From NCBI GenBank assembly GCA_029204225.1, contig CM055113.1, forward strand, positions 12,669,286 to 12,731,285: a stretch of DNA of 62,000 bases. Reading direction: 5' to 3'. Each line of letters begins with the position of its first letter. Positions within the stretch are counted from its first letter, which is position 1. The stretch comes from Diphasiastrum complanatum (taxonomy: Eukaryota; Streptophyta; Lycopodiopsida; Lycopodiales; Lycopodiaceae). Made by a program: the position numbers and the translations under genes. The notes beneath the pieces are model-generated. The model searched no databases. It saw only the letters and a list, made by a program, of their open reading frames with translations, and had not been told where the DNA came from. Below are positions 11,428 through 23,623 of this stretch, in pieces.

Positions 11428-12225
11428 TGCGGAATTAAATGAATGAGAGAATCAGACACATGAATAACAGCAAACACATTTGCATTCAAGATCATACATC
11501 ATAAAGGAAGACATGTGCACGATGGCTACAAAATCATCTATTGATTTTCTTTGATTCTTCAAGCACTGCATCCATATCCACATAGTGCGTTGGCTTGAGA
11601 GAAATACAATTCTCTCACGAATGGATCTCTCACTTACTAGCGGACTTGTGGATCTCTATGGATCCTGGTCACAGAACTTGTCTCACATGCAGGCGGACTT
11701 CTTGTCTGTACTTCGTCTTGATTGCTTACTAGCATCAGACTACTTCATACATCTATCTGTATGTTCGTATATCTTATCTATTATATATCATCCAGTAAGT
11801 ATATAGTCACCCTTTGTAACCTTTTAGATTAATGTAATTAAATCTACAACTAATCAGAGAATTACATGAGTGGCGGATTAGCCACGACCTAGAGTGTATC
11901 TGTTGACATCATGCCATCAGATTAGACATCTGTACTTCTGGGTACTTGTATGATCTTTGTTGGTACTCTTTGGAGAGTGAGGGCAGAAAAGGTTTTGCAA
12001 CGTTTTTTGTGTCGCGTCATTGGTTTCGTTTTCGTCGTCTGACTTTCTCGTGTTGGACCGCAAAAGATTCTCATTCGCAAATTTTTCATGTTCGTATCTT
12101 CCCGTTAGGTGTTCGCAAAACTTTCGTGATTTGTGTCTCTTGACTTTCGTGTTCGTGAACATCTTCGTCAAGCAGAGGGCTGAAAGCTAGCAAAGCTTTG
12201 TAACTAGAAACGTTTTGTTTCTTCA
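11428..12225 (-). repeat. Copia LTR, minus orientation (3' LTR)
   Basis: About 800 bp, clearly related to 40642-41494: shared segments include CACTAGCGGAC-type text, ATCCAGTAAGTATATAGTC and GCCATCAGAT-AGACATCTGTACTTCTGGG. On the minus strand it starts just after a purine tract (GAGAGGGAGC) that follows the end of copia RNase H. Ends are estimated from this comparison. Confidence 0.7.
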
Positions 12226-12345
12226 GCTCCCTCTCAAAGCATGATAGCTTTACGATCCCGAGACTGCTCATCTGTCTCTCAAAAAGTCCTTTGTCCAGAG
12301 CTTTGGTGAAGATGTCAACAACCAATATTTGCCTGGCCGTCTGGC
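12226..12345 (-). pseudogene. Copia RNase H C-terminus
   Basis: Minus-strand reading gives VVDIFTKALDKGLFERQMSS and LGIVKLSCFEREL, the last residues of a copia polyprotein, ending at the LTR. At about 12345 it abuts the gypsy extra-ORF relic, so this is an insertion or recombination junction. Confidence 0.85.
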
Positions 12346-12349
12346 AAAT

Positions 12350-14398
12350 ATAACTTGAACTGAGCATGCTTCCTCCAAAACTTTTGCTTTGAATCGCTAT
12401 GCTTCAAAAACTTGTACTCCTTTATATGGATGTACTCCAGCGCATACAAAAATGTTGAACCTATGTACAACTCCACTAATCCGAATGGCATAACTTTGAA
12501 CTTTCCCTGGATTATGGCCCAGCATAAACACCCTTTCTATTCTATGTTTAGCTAGTCCCATAACCAGAGAAAATTTTTATTTGTCCCACTCCGTCTGCCA
12601 ATCCTCGAATGCCATTCCTACTATGCTTGGTAGCATCAAATAGTGAACATGCCATTGTAATTCGACATTAACATGGCAAGGACACCACTTTCAGAATATT
12701 TCAAAAAAAACTTGAAAGCGTTCGGCCCATACCTTCGACTGATTTCTCTTCTATTGCTTTCCCTTAGGCTGTGCTTCTGCGATGTCTTGTTTATGGATAT
12801 CTGCAACGAGCTTCTGGTCTTCGAGCTGTTGTTTGAGGTTTGCTACCTCCTTCTGTACGTCAAAGATTCGGATGCAGGATTCTGCATATTACAGGTGATC
12901 TGCCACCCCTATACATTTTTGGGTTGCCTGGACCTGCTTTGCCAACTCATCGATCTTCTCTAAGGCCTACGAGTACTCCTTGTGTGCATCTGGCCCAGAG
13001 CAGGTAGTTGTTTCAGAGGATAGCTCCTTCAGCTCTTAGCAAGTTCCTCTTCGATGAGTGCTTTGTCGTTCTTGAGTGGATTCAGAAACTCAACTCGAAA
13101 ATTCTCGAGCATCTGAACTTGAAGAGACTGCAGCTTCGAGGAATCTATCTGAATTAGCCCAGAGCTACTGCATAGCTGTAAAGCAGTTTCTATCATTATT
13201 CTTTTTATGCTCTCATCACAAAGTGTGGTCTGCAGGAAAGCCTTCTCTGCCTTGACCTTATTCAGTTCTACTGATAACGAATTAAAATTCTTTTGCAATT
13301 CTACAGATTTGGCCTGTAATGCCTTATTGTTATCTTCTAATGACTGGCCTTCCTCGTTCGACTTTTGAAGCAGTCAACCCAGAGAGCAATTTTGCGCACT
13401 TAGCTTCTGGTTATCCACCTCCAAAGATGTGATCTGCTCAAACAGCATCTCTATGTTGTTGGTCATCTTTGCTGGAATAGCTGCATCATATTGTCCCATA
13501 GGCATGGATCTTGCCCACAATATCCTTGGCACCTGTAGAGAGCTGATGGTACCATATGTAAAGGTTTTCTTTGTTGTCCTCCTCATCTGTGTCAGTAGCT
13601 TCCTCCTCAGCCCTTTTGCCTTTATCTTGGACTTGTGTATCGGAAATAGTATTTTCATCATCCGTCGAAACAGGGCAATTCGGCTTTGGAGAAGTCCTGA
13701 CAGTGATAGGGACGACAACCAAAGTTTCATCTGTAGTAGAAGTTTTTGCAGCAACATCCTCTTCTGCTTCCTTCGAAATTGCAACGACATCAACTTCCAT
13801 GGCGGTAGAATCTATTGGCTGGTCTTGTGGAACAGGGGCCTGCAACAGGCTCAATAGATCAATCTCTGTGGTTGCCAGCATCCTACCTGCCAACACACTC
13901 TGCTCTGTCTCTGTAAGGATGCCGAAATGGTTGCATAGATATGAGATATGCGCTCCCACTGCAGCAAACTTATTGTGCTTGATCCAGCGTAGAAATGCTT
14001 TGTATGTTATGGTACCAAAGCATATTAGCTGGCTTGCCAGTGCATCTTTTATTACTGATGGTAACATCAGCATCAGTAATAAACATCAGTAAATCAGTAA
14101 TAGTCACATCCCGCACCATTGTGATCTTGTACCCCTTGCTTGGTACAAAGCAGTTTGACAAAAAGTAAGTCGACTCATCTATGGGGTCCTTTGAAGTTAC
14201 ATTGGCTACCCCATCAGTTGGCAATCCAAGGGCTTGAGAAAATACAGCTTCATTGACCGTGAAGTTGTTATTCCTTAGTGTAACTTGGAAATCAAAGTCA
14301 GCCACCATGTAAATAGAATGAACAAATTCGGTGCTGATCTCTAGCAATATGACAGATGGATCCTTTTTCAAATTACCCAACCTACATTTGTTCAACAA
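12350..14398 (-). pseudogene. Minus-strand gypsy extra ORF relic
   Basis: A second, diverged copy of the extra gypsy ORF, reading leftwards. 14398-13970 is the N-terminal domain (FSQALGLPTDG, a deleted segment, then KCTGKP-like text). 13860-13480 is an acidic Ser/Thr-rich linker. 13430-12760 is a coiled coil (LNKVKAEKAFLQTTL; LQSLQVQMLENFRVE). About 12710-12400 is the C-terminal domain (VELQWHVHYLMLP). The order matches the plus-strand element. Many stops and frameshifts are present. It belongs with the PR-RT relic at 15120-16558, from which a small copia LTR insertion separates it. Confidence 0.65.
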
Positions 14399-14432
14399 TG
14401 ATTGGATTGATGCAAGACGGATTGAAACATGA

Positions 14433-14688
14433 TGTTAGAAATCAATGATAAACTTCATTGTTACACTTCCTAGTTACTGTGTACCATGTACTTTATTACT
14501 AGTTGTAACTAGCTGTAGAATAGTCTAGTAGTCTACTCCTAGGTTCTCCCTCTTTATCAGGGTTCAGGGTTTATATGTACATTTTACATTCAATATGCAT
14601 TAGTGTGACATTGTGTGTTCTTCTTCTGTCTCCCTACTTGGTGATTGCCTATGGTAAATGCTTGATGTTGCATTTCTGATTGTTGACA
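14433..14688 (+). repeat. Short copia-type LTR (256 bp)
   Basis: Starts TGTTAGAAATCAATG and ends TGATTGTTGACA, followed immediately by a primer-binding site. The downstream 14700-15110 has leader-like sequence with no readable ORF, and no 3' LTR is seen. It is a truncated or non-autonomous small element inserted in the minus-strand gypsy relic. Confidence 0.7.
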
Positions 14689-14700
14689 TGGTATCAAAGC
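14689..14700 (+). promoter_or_regulatory. Primer-binding site, initiator-Met tRNA type
   Basis: TGGTATCAAAGC directly follows the CA end of the short LTR. It is one base away from the common copia PBS TGGTATCAGAGC. Confidence 0.8.
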
Positions 14701-15119
14701 TACAATAGTCCTGCGTGCCTGATCAGTGGATACAGCTTGTCACAGACTCCGCAACGAAGTGAGAAAGTCCTTCACAGGAGGTGAAAGCTTGGGGAGACAA
14801 AAAATGGCTGGAAGAAATCCTTCTTGATGTATTTTGCAGGTTTTGGAGCTCACAGTTATTAGTGGGGAATGAAGACACAGTCCTGGAGGCATCGGAAAGG
14901 CCAGGGCAGCATCAGACAAATTGAAAATCTGTTGAGTGGGAAAAGTTTTACAAAAAAAATTTAGTCTTTTTGAAAAGTGTCATTTGTCAAAGAGTTGTGC
15001 CAAGAAATCTCTCATTTGTTTGTTTGGGGTACTACAAATCACACTAGACAGTGTCTAGTACTGCCATTCCTTTCACATTATTGATATCTATATGTTTGAA
15101 CGATCACTCGTTTCAAAAT

Positions 15120-16558
15120 CTAAGCAAAGAGGAGGCGACGTAGTCGCGCCGAAGTAGGGAATCTGGAATATTCTCTCTGAGGTCGATCTTCCTTCCTTAC
15201 TCCAACTTGATTGTAACCAGAGAAATCATCACAGAAACTGTAATGTTCTTGTCCAGCAACTTGGTCTAAAATAGAATCCATGAAGGGTAATGGATGGTGA
15301 TTTTTCTTTGTAGCAGCATTCAGCATTCTGAAATCTTGACAAATTCGAATCTTGCCAGTTTTCTTCTTGGAACTACAACAATAGAGGATGACCATTCACT
15401 ACTTAAGACGGGATAATAATACCTGTCTTAAGGTGCTTGTTGAGTTCATCTTTTACCATCAACGAGTACTTTGGATTGAGACAATACTGTCTCTGTCGAA
15501 CAGGAACAACATCCTCTTTCAAATCAATGCGGTGCTCGCCAAATTCCGGAGGGATTCCTTTCAAATCTTTGAGCGACCATGCAAATACATTTTGGTACTC
15601 TTTCAATAGCTCAGTAAATTCCGCTAATTTTGTCTCTCCAAGGGACTTAGAAACATGCACAAATTTTCCAGTGCAAGTTCAATTAGCTTTGTAGATTCAA
15701 GCAGAATTATACCTTCCGTCATACTGGCTTGGGTATGGCCATGAATTTCACGTATGGCTGACTTCACAAATTTATTTTTGTTGTCAACTTGGTCATTATC
15801 ACCAAATTCTTGCTCAAATTCTTCAAATTCGTCATCTGTACCTTCATCATCTGCATTTGAATTTTCAGAATTTTGGTCTGTCGCTTCTGGTGTAATCACA
15901 TTAGCATCTACGTTGCAGACCTCAAAGAATTCTTCTTCGTCCTCCGATTAATCATTATTCTCATAGCATTCAAAATAATTTACTTCGATGTTTGATGCAT
16001 TAGAGAATTTATTAAGATCATAAGAAGAATATTCTGAAGTGAAACTGGTGTCACGTACAGGAGTTACACCTTCATATCTATCATGGCTCCAGGTAATAAT
16101 ATGTTCTTCTGGTTTACCATGATTACTTCTCTCTCCAGTTTGGAATCTCAGTTCTCTAGATTTCCAGTGAACACTTGCATTAGCATGATAAATCCAAGGC
16201 CGTCCAATTAAAACAGAGTAAGATGACAAACCAAGTGGTTTGATGACAATAAAATTCATTGTAAAAGACTTGGCTTGTATATAAACAGTCACGTCCTTTA
16301 ATTCACCAACAAGCTTTCTTTGTATAGAATCGACCAACTTGATATTTCAGTGTCTTCAGTTATAATGTTGACACTTGAACTTGAGTCAATCGGCACTTTC
16401 TCAATTAAACATCTAGCAATTGTGACATCAATTTTCGGTGCTCCAAGGTCTCCTAGATCAATGGATAATATGCCAACATCCGGCAAGGAAATTGGTTTCT
16501 TCTTCTTAGGAATAGAAAGACTTTTCAACTGCCTTCGATAATAGCTATTGTTAGCCAA
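15120..16558 (-). pseudogene. Minus-strand gypsy protease-RT relic
   Basis: Reads right to left. Protease is at 16558-15948 (VPIDSSSSVNIITED, where the usual D-S-G is D-S-S, then VGELKDVTVYI and LIGRPWIYHANA). An acidic linker follows, then RT at 15660-15120 (NVFAWSLKDLKGIPPEFGE, RQRQYCLNPKYS, KIRICQDFRMLN, DFSGYNQVG). There is a stop between protease and RT, and RT stops before the catalytic YxDD. It is a relative of the plus-strand gypsy element with one protease domain rather than two. Confidence 0.85.
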
Positions 16559-16634
16559 TAACTATTTAAAAGTTATATTGGGGCGAAGAGAACCAATATT
16601 AGTTACTATATCATAGTCTTTCGTATTCGCTTTT

Positions 16635-16835
16635 GAGAAACTATGTTGAATGCTACATTAATATTATAAACGTAGATCAGCAGTGCTTGGCTACATTCTG
16701 GAGGACTATAGGAGTGATTCAGCCGGTAGTGTCCAGTGATCGCATCTGGACTCCATCCGAATCGAACGAGGATCACAGTTGATTCTCCTTCACGAAGTTT
16801 CGCGACAACCCATTCAATTCTCATCATTCACTACA
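16635..16835 (-). repeat. Inverted repeat arm (right)
   Basis: Reverse-complement partner of 11215-11425; see that entry. It abuts the N-terminal end of the gypsy protease relic. Confidence 0.6.
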
Positions 16836-16839
16836 CTAC

Positions 16840-17836
16840 AAATGTCATCCACAACAAGAGGAAGCTCTAGTATCTTGAATCTCACAATTGGCTAGAAATA
16901 CTTGAGTACATATTTCCAATGTGCATTTGTGATTGTATGTCCACCTGGCACAAACAAGATGGACGTATGACATTCTATCTATATTCTTGTTTTCATTTTC
17001 CTACTTAACGAAATTGCTCACAAAAAGTAAAAATGTCAACTACGAAGAATAGGCAAAATCTAGCTTGAGTATTTTGCAATTTCATGTACATATGTAAATC
17101 TCACATGTGTGGAGCATGTTCCCACATGTGGCAGACAGACATAATCATCTTAGTTCATTTATGTTGAGTTTGACTAGTCAATAAGCCTTAAACTTGAGTT
17201 TTGGGGGTCCTATGCCACACGTTTGTAGGTGATTAGGCCAAAAATAGCTTTGACTTAGCTTGAGGTAGTGTAGGCTTTTGACATTTGGCAAGATGATAGA
17301 GGGCTAGTGACATGTCTTTTCATGTTGTAGTGTTGTCATGTGACATGCATAAAAATGGTCCAATCATTGTAGGAGATGACAACTCAATGGACCAATCAAA
17401 TTTAGAGTTGCTACGTAAGAGATCCAATCATTTTACTTGCTTACTACTCCTCTTTGATATCAAACCACTATATAGATAAGCTCTCTCGTTGTAAATACAA
17501 AAGTTGAGAGTTAATGCAATTTCGGATCTCATACACTTTTGGTCTGTTCTCTCTCTACCCGAGTGTGTGCACATTTTCTCTCTCTAAATGAGAGCAACAT
17601 GCTTGGTTTTGCCTCTCATAGTGAGCTTTAGTTTGTTTTTTCATGTGGATGTGAAAAACTAGCTTCTCTTTTGATGATCATAACTTTTGTTGTAGATGAG
17701 CTCTTTCCCTGAATCAAAGCTTGATAGATAGCCCTTGAAAATTCTATTTGATCTATTATAGATGCATCTTGTACAACCTCACATGCACGGAGGTCATTTT
17801 AGATCTTTCATGGTCCTCAAATCTCAAATTTTGACA
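16840..17836 (+). repeat. Copia 5' LTR region with degenerate PBS
   Basis: Ends in TTTTGACA followed by TGGTATTATAGCC at 17837, a degraded version of the copia primer site. It contains CACATGTG palindromes (17101-17132), a TATA-like CTATATAGATAAG at about 17470 and a CT-rich leader at 17540-17590, typical of an LTR promoter. The left end is not determinable by eye. Nothing coding was found in 16840-17580. Confidence 0.6.
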
Positions 17837-20262
17837 TGGTATTATAGCCTAGGTACATGCAAGCATGACATTTGATCTCCATAAAGCAAGATCTTGAGTG
17901 AAAATTCTAGGTTTGAGAGTGATCTTGCGTCCCAATTGTCTTCTAGCTTCAAATTGGCTAATGATTGCTTTGAGTGATTTATTGGATCATATGTGAGAAT
18001 TTAATGTATAAAAATTATATGTCACGTGTGAGTTGCATCAGTTTGTAATTTTGTAGCAAACTCATCTTTGATCCATTTAGCTCAAGTAGACATTTGTTGG
18101 AAAGAGCATCAAGTGTAGATTGAGAAGACCAAGCCCCCAAGGGTTGTTGATGCACCTTCTTGATATATGGATACAATGTTTGAGGGTAGGTAGGTGTGCC
18201 CACATGGTGTTTTTTGGATCTTTATGGTTTAATTCCCTTGATATTGAGTGCTATGTCCAAAATTGAAAGGTTCTCTCAATTCTATTCAAGTGACAAGGAT
18301 CTAGGACATTGTTTGTAATCAAATCTTTTCAAACCATTCAAGATATAAAGAGTTAGAGTCATTGTTTGTGGAGTCCAATAGGGATGATTGGATCTAAATT
18401 TTGTGTGGTTTGGTGAAAACTTGTTGTGCTTTGATTTTGGTGATCAAGGCAAGGCCTAATTTCCAATTGACTAGGTTTTGGTGTGATGTGATTCCTATGT
18501 TTGTGATCTAGATCTTTTGTAGATCTTTCTAGATTTTTTATTTTTTCAAATCTAGTTAATTTAGGGTCACAAAATAAATATTGGAGTCCTTTCACATGTG
18601 TGTACTTTGTGTACAAGAAAAGCTTTTGGTGAAGATTGATTCTAGGATTTGTGATAGAGATCTTGTGTAGATCTTGCTAGATCTTTGATTTGTTGAAGTC
18701 TAGGCTTTTGGGAATAAGAAACCACTTTGTAGAGTCGTTTCACAAGCTTGTACTTTGTGTACATTTTCATTTGTCTTACATGGCATCATTAGGAGTGGTA
18801 CCTATTGAAGGCAAATGAAAGGTTAAATTCCTCCCGGCCGAGGAGAGTGGGCTTGAAAACAAGCTTGCTAAATGTGAGATTCTTGGAATAGGATCCATTC
18901 CTATTTGGCTTGAATCAAAGAGAAGAGCAAAATTCAAAATGTCTTGTATGTTCCTTCAATATCTAGAAATTTATTGAGTGTGAGTCAATTGATTGACAAT
19001 GGATGTGATGTCAAGTTTGTTTGCAATGCTTGCTTTATCATCAAGAATAGAAATGTCATTGCCAAAAGGAATAGAGATGGTAGGCTTTTCAAGCTTGATC
19101 TTTGTGTGAGAGCTAATCACAATTTGGATGTGAAGGAAGCCAAAGGAGAGTATATTTCTCAAAAGGAGAGATTGGGGCATTAAAATCTCAAATTCATGAA
19201 TGTTGGCTTTGATGTTAATGTCAAGAATGATGTTTAGAGTGTGGATGAATGTTCTTTTAATGCTGGTGATGTCAAGGATCTTGCAAGGCTCAAGGAGGAG
19301 TCAAGTGAAGAAGATGGTGTAGAGTGCCAATGTCCACACCTAGGCACATCAAGTGGATCATCAAGATCCAAGGAGGAACCATCAAGGCTTGTTTTCATAA
19401 GTGAAAATATGCAAAGAGAAGGCACTATACATTTTAATCCAACCCAACCATTCCTTCAAATCTCATTCACCTTTTTAATGGAGGAAAATTAGTGGGCACA
19501 AATCATGTGACAAAGGATTAGATGGAGCCAACATTGCTTGCAACTTTGATATCAGAGATGGATCCAACTGCAGATCCCAAGCTCAACATTAGAGAAGTTC
19601 CAAAATTCAAAATGACCCTTTGTGAGTTTTTTTCTTTGATTTCTACCACCACTTGGCCCAATCAAAATGCACACATTTGGAGTTTACGTAACATAGAATA
19701 AATTAAAAAAATAAATATTATTATACCCAATATGTTCTAATCTGCTTGAGGATAGCACCTCAGGTTTTTTTATTTAACTGTGTTGGTTAGTATAGTGAAA
19801 TTTGGTAAGTAGACTAGTTACAATTATAGAATGATAGTATGCACAGTAACCTTATGTTGTTATTGTGATTCTAGCATGAGGCTAATTGAATACCATACAT
19901 GTGAGATATCGGCATCCAAAGCTTTGGCAATCACAATGGAAAATAGACTAAGATTCACAATTGAATCTGTTATTCTGCACAATGAGAAAGATCTTGTGTG
20001 GCTTGTCACATGGCCTACCATAGGCTTGTGTAGCAGGCCACATAGGCTTGCTATCTACCAAGCCTATCATAGGTTGCCACATGGCAAGTCATGTAGGCCC
20101 ACCATAGGCTGGCATGTAGAATTTTGAGATTGTTTTTGTTCGGTCAAAGACAACTCTTTATCTTGTCTGCACTTGACTTTTGCTGCCTACTTAGGCTAGC
20201 TTGCAGAATTAATGCAGGAACCTAAGCAAACGACTATTGACCATAGACACAAAATCATTCTA
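17587..20262 (+). repeat. Long direct repeat, copy A (decayed copia fragment)
   Basis: About 2.66 kb, nearly identical to 32836-35493. It starts GAGAGCAACATGCTTGG, spans the LTR end, PBS, leader, Gag-pre-integrase remnant and a 3' non-coding segment, and ends AATCATTCTATCAAACAAAC. A ~45-bp segment at 20113-20158 is missing in copy B. Its right end is exactly where DNA transposon copy 1 starts. Confidence 0.9.
18780..19492 (+). pseudogene. Copia Gag-pre-integrase and linker relic (copy A)
   Basis: 18944-19183 reads VPSISRNLLSVSQLIDNGCD and a GRLFKLD segment ending in KERLGH, the domain that precedes integrase in copia Pol. 19241-19492 is an acidic, Ser-rich segment with SRSKEEPSRL, typical of the region between integrase and RT. 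The integrase core, RT and RNase H are absent. Stops separate the pieces. Confidence 0.8.
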
Positions 20263-21756
20263 TCAAACAAACCATTAGGGCCCTTTTTGGACTCAAAAAT
20301 GGCCTCTTCCTTGCCTAAACAAGTTTTCTAATCATAATTAATTTAGTGCTAATCAATCCTACGTGGCACCTTTACCTTGGGTTACCATACAAGGTGAGCA
20401 AGAGTTAAGGCCTAAATGTAGGTCTCATTTTCATAGACTATTGTAGGTTATTTGCATAGAATATAATAGGCCACTAATAGGTAAGTTACAAATTACAACT
20501 AGAGTAGGGTTAGTATAGGATGACCTTTCATTGTCCTAACTACAATAGGACCCTAGGGATGGAAACTAGTATATGCCTAATAAAGCTTATATCATGGTTA
20601 GTTCACATTGAACTTTGACACCATTTGATTAAGGTATATTGTAATGTTCTACATAGATTCTTTTGGGAAATTCGACATCTTCAAGATGACAACCAAGTAT
20701 CACTTACATGTGAAGTTAGAGAAGGATTATGCGACCACCAAACCTGCATGGGGTGTTAACTTAAATCCGTATGACATGCATTGTTGGAGATTAGAAGGAA
20801 AAAAACATATTGACCTATGGGTAAGAGGTGATTTATACCCTCATAATCCACTGGTAGATGCTCCTCCTAAATTTTCTGATGTACATAGTTTGTTAAGGTT
20901 CGTTGGGGATGGTCGGAATGGACTGCTTGTCTATTGTCAAGCAATGGATTCTCAAAGAATTCAAGCTGAGACATTGGCAAATACGGCAAACATTCATATA
21001 TTGAGTATGAATGACAATTTAAAGTCATTGCATGGAATAAATATGAAATTGGAGCAGGAGATAAATGGTTTGAAAATAGAGCTTGCCAGTTCTATCGCAA
21101 AAATTGAAGAATTGCAATCTTCAATCAGTATATTTTAGAGGACAATATATGGCTTACAATGAAAGCGTAGAGTCTCGATGGATCAGCAAGCAGAAAATGA
21201 AAACACTAAGAGACACAAACTAGAAGCTTTGGCACCAGGTGGTGGTGCCAGTAAAAGACGTATGAGGGACACAAAAGAGTTTTTGAAAAAGACGGTTGGA
21301 AAAGATTTTATTGCCGGAAAATATATGAAACATTTTTTGAAGGGTAAAGATTTTATTAAGATTGTGGAAGATGAAACAAGTGATTCAATTCGCTTGAGAA
21401 TTGCAAAAAAGCTAGTCGACAAGTTCAAGCCAAATCCAAATGTTAAAGAGATGGTGTACGCATGTGACCAAGGAGATGTGAGTCGAAGAAGTATATGAAA
21501 CGCTCTGACAAAAATGGGTTAAAATGCCATCAAATAATACCTACTTATAAACTTGTCGAATCCGCCAAACGAGAATGCAATTCGATATTGCTCTCTAAAT
21601 TAGTAGAGTTTCAACATATTGAGGATTCTTTTACAGTAACCAATAAGAAGAAAGGACCTCCGACATGTTTTCGTTATCATCAAGGCAATAATATATTCTT
21701 AGATCTGGAAAAGGTCCAAGAGATGATGATCCGACATTATGAAGTTAGAACAAATG

Positions 21757-21852
21757 GTAAGGACATTTATTGTGGATTTCGGTTTTCAATTGTATGCTTT
21801 TCTTCAACTAATATGTTTTAGTAATGAAAAATCTGTTTTACAGATTGCAGAG
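21757..21852 (+). other. Intron in transposase copy 1 (upstream of first Asp)
   Basis: Donor GTAAGG after AACAAATG; acceptor GCAGAG before GTAAAATT. Joining restores N-G-K before the KLDE block, matching V-N-G-K in copy 2 at 54065. 96 bp. Confidence 0.6.
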
Positions 21853-22859
21853 GTAAAATTATATTTGTTATTAAGTTGGATGAAGCAGAAATCATAAAAG
21901 GGCGTAAACTTGAACGTGTCACAATCACCTTGATGAATCGTGAATTGCAACTGTTTGGCGGAAGTTATTGTAAAGAATTTAGCGTGCAATCCAAAAATCA
22001 CATATGGTGGATAGCTGCATTTGAAGTTCCTAAGGAGTTTCACGACGTATTGGAGTGGCTATTTGAAAAATGTAGTATATCTAAGATAATACATGCACAA
22101 AATGAAGGCAAATTGCTCAATGTTGAAGGAGAAAGCTTTGCTGTAGAATGGCACCTAGCTGCTGATTTGAAGACTTTGAAATGCATGTACGGTTGTGGTC
22201 TCGGTGCAAATGCAAAGAATTTTTGTATATATTGTATGTTTGAATCTGGGCGGAACAAAAGTATTTTGAATTGCAACCAACGTCTTGCACCAAATAGGCA
22301 CAATCTAGACAAAGCTTGGAGTCCTGTGTTGAACATTCCTCTCGAAAGAGTCCATTTTTGCACAATGCATGGTGAATTACGAATACTGGACAAATTATTA
22401 TTTTTGCATTGTTGTTACGCATGAAACATGCAGCCCAAATCAAGAGCAGATATTAGCATTAGAAATCTAGAGATAATTTTATCCGATATGGGATTGCACG
22501 GGGGCCACATGAGTCTTACCAAAGACGTTGAGATGAGTGGAAAAACGCAAGATGTTCCAGCAAAAGTTTCAATGGGTGGTGCGAAAGCGAGACACCTATT
22601 GTCAAATCACACTGCACGTGAAAGCAGTGTCGAATGGGAGTACTGGAGGAAAATATGTCAATGCACAACATATATTGGCTCAAATCCTCACATGGCAAGT
22701 ACACGTGCTAAGGTTTGGCAAGCATTTGATGCCTTGTCACAAACTATCAACAAAAAGATTGTGAGAGATGAAGATTTGGATAGATACGCAAGAGAAGTTA
22801 AAACATTTACTGAATTGATGATCGACGCGTGGGGAGAAACACACATAACTCACTATATG

Positions 22860-22938
22860 GTATGCGTGTCTCATATTTTTTACTTTCATATTTATGTATT
22901 TGTAAAGATTTAAACTAATACAAATTTTCTATGAACAG
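22860..22938 (+). other. Intron in transposase copy 1 (before the HxxxxH)
   Basis: Donor ATG|GTATGC, acceptor GAACAG|CACATC, phase 0, 79 bp. The same position and phase occur in copy 2 (55144-55232), so the intron predates the split of the two elements. Confidence 0.8.
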
Positions 22939-23623
22939 CACATCTTCTATGCTCATGGACCTTGGTTTATGAAAACCCATGGATCATTAGCTATTTGGAA
23001 TATGCAAGGCATGGAAAAGAGTCATTACAGGGCAAAGGCTGCATATTTCAAAAATTCACGACATGGCGGAGGAAAGGGTCTTAGCAATGCATTGGTTGAG
23101 ATATTCCAATGGTTTTACAGAGGAGTTTTGGGCCGAGGACACTTTCAAAACACAAGAACTGAAGAGTTGTGTTAAATGATCTCCAATTCAAATTCAGTCA
23201 GAAAGACAACATGGCAATCCTCTAATGCTAGAACAAGGCATCAAGAATGGAAGATGTCTAGAGTCCGAGTTGGAAAGAGATGGATGCCGAGGACACCAAC
23301 ATCCAATGTTTTGGAAAACAGCGCTAGAGAAACTACGGAAACTGATGAGATGGAATAGAAACAATTTATGTTGAATTGTAATTCGAATATTCCTTTGTGA
23401 TAAATATTACTGCCAAATTGGATTGTTGTTATAAATAGAAATTATTTTATTTGGTTTTATAATAATATCTATTTTTGGATACACGTCCCTCTATATAAGA
23501 GTGGGGATTTTCATTTTGTTGTCACTTCTTGCTTTGTTGAAATTTGTTTCCTCATAATTTAGTGTGTCTTGTTCAATTAGACTACTAGTTTGCTGGTCAA
23601 TTAGTGTTCTTAGTTGCATAACA

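Larger units (their letters stand above)
20644..23175 (+). pseudogene. RAG1/Transib-like transposase, copy 1
   Basis: Probable DDE transposase. The N-terminal module (20644-20960) has IDLWVRGDLYPHNP and NGLLVYCQ; a coiled coil follows (to 21138), then a basic stretch (SKRRMRDTKEFLKK) and the catalytic core. In the core are Asp in VIKLDEAE (21879), Asp in WHLAADLK (22164), CIYC (Cys 22224 and 22233), HIFYAH (His 22939 and 22954) and Glu in QGMEKSH (23014). The second Asp lies 20 residues before the first Cys, and the Glu 20 after the second His. Mouse RAG1 has D708-C727 (19) and H942-E962 (20), with zinc held by C727, C730, H937 and H942. Introns are at 21757-21852 and 22860-22938. A stop at 21138 and a stop/frameshift near 21500 disable it. 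All three acidic residues survive. Confidence 0.7.

Noticed and set aside
22300-22424. CTMH/CTLH segment (about 22361; 54649) as the second catalytic Asp site, as in some RAG-like alignments
   Set aside because: Both copies have Cys-Thr there, while the Asp in WHLA[AG]DLK sits at the end of a predicted beta strand and has the RAG1 D708-to-CxxC spacing.
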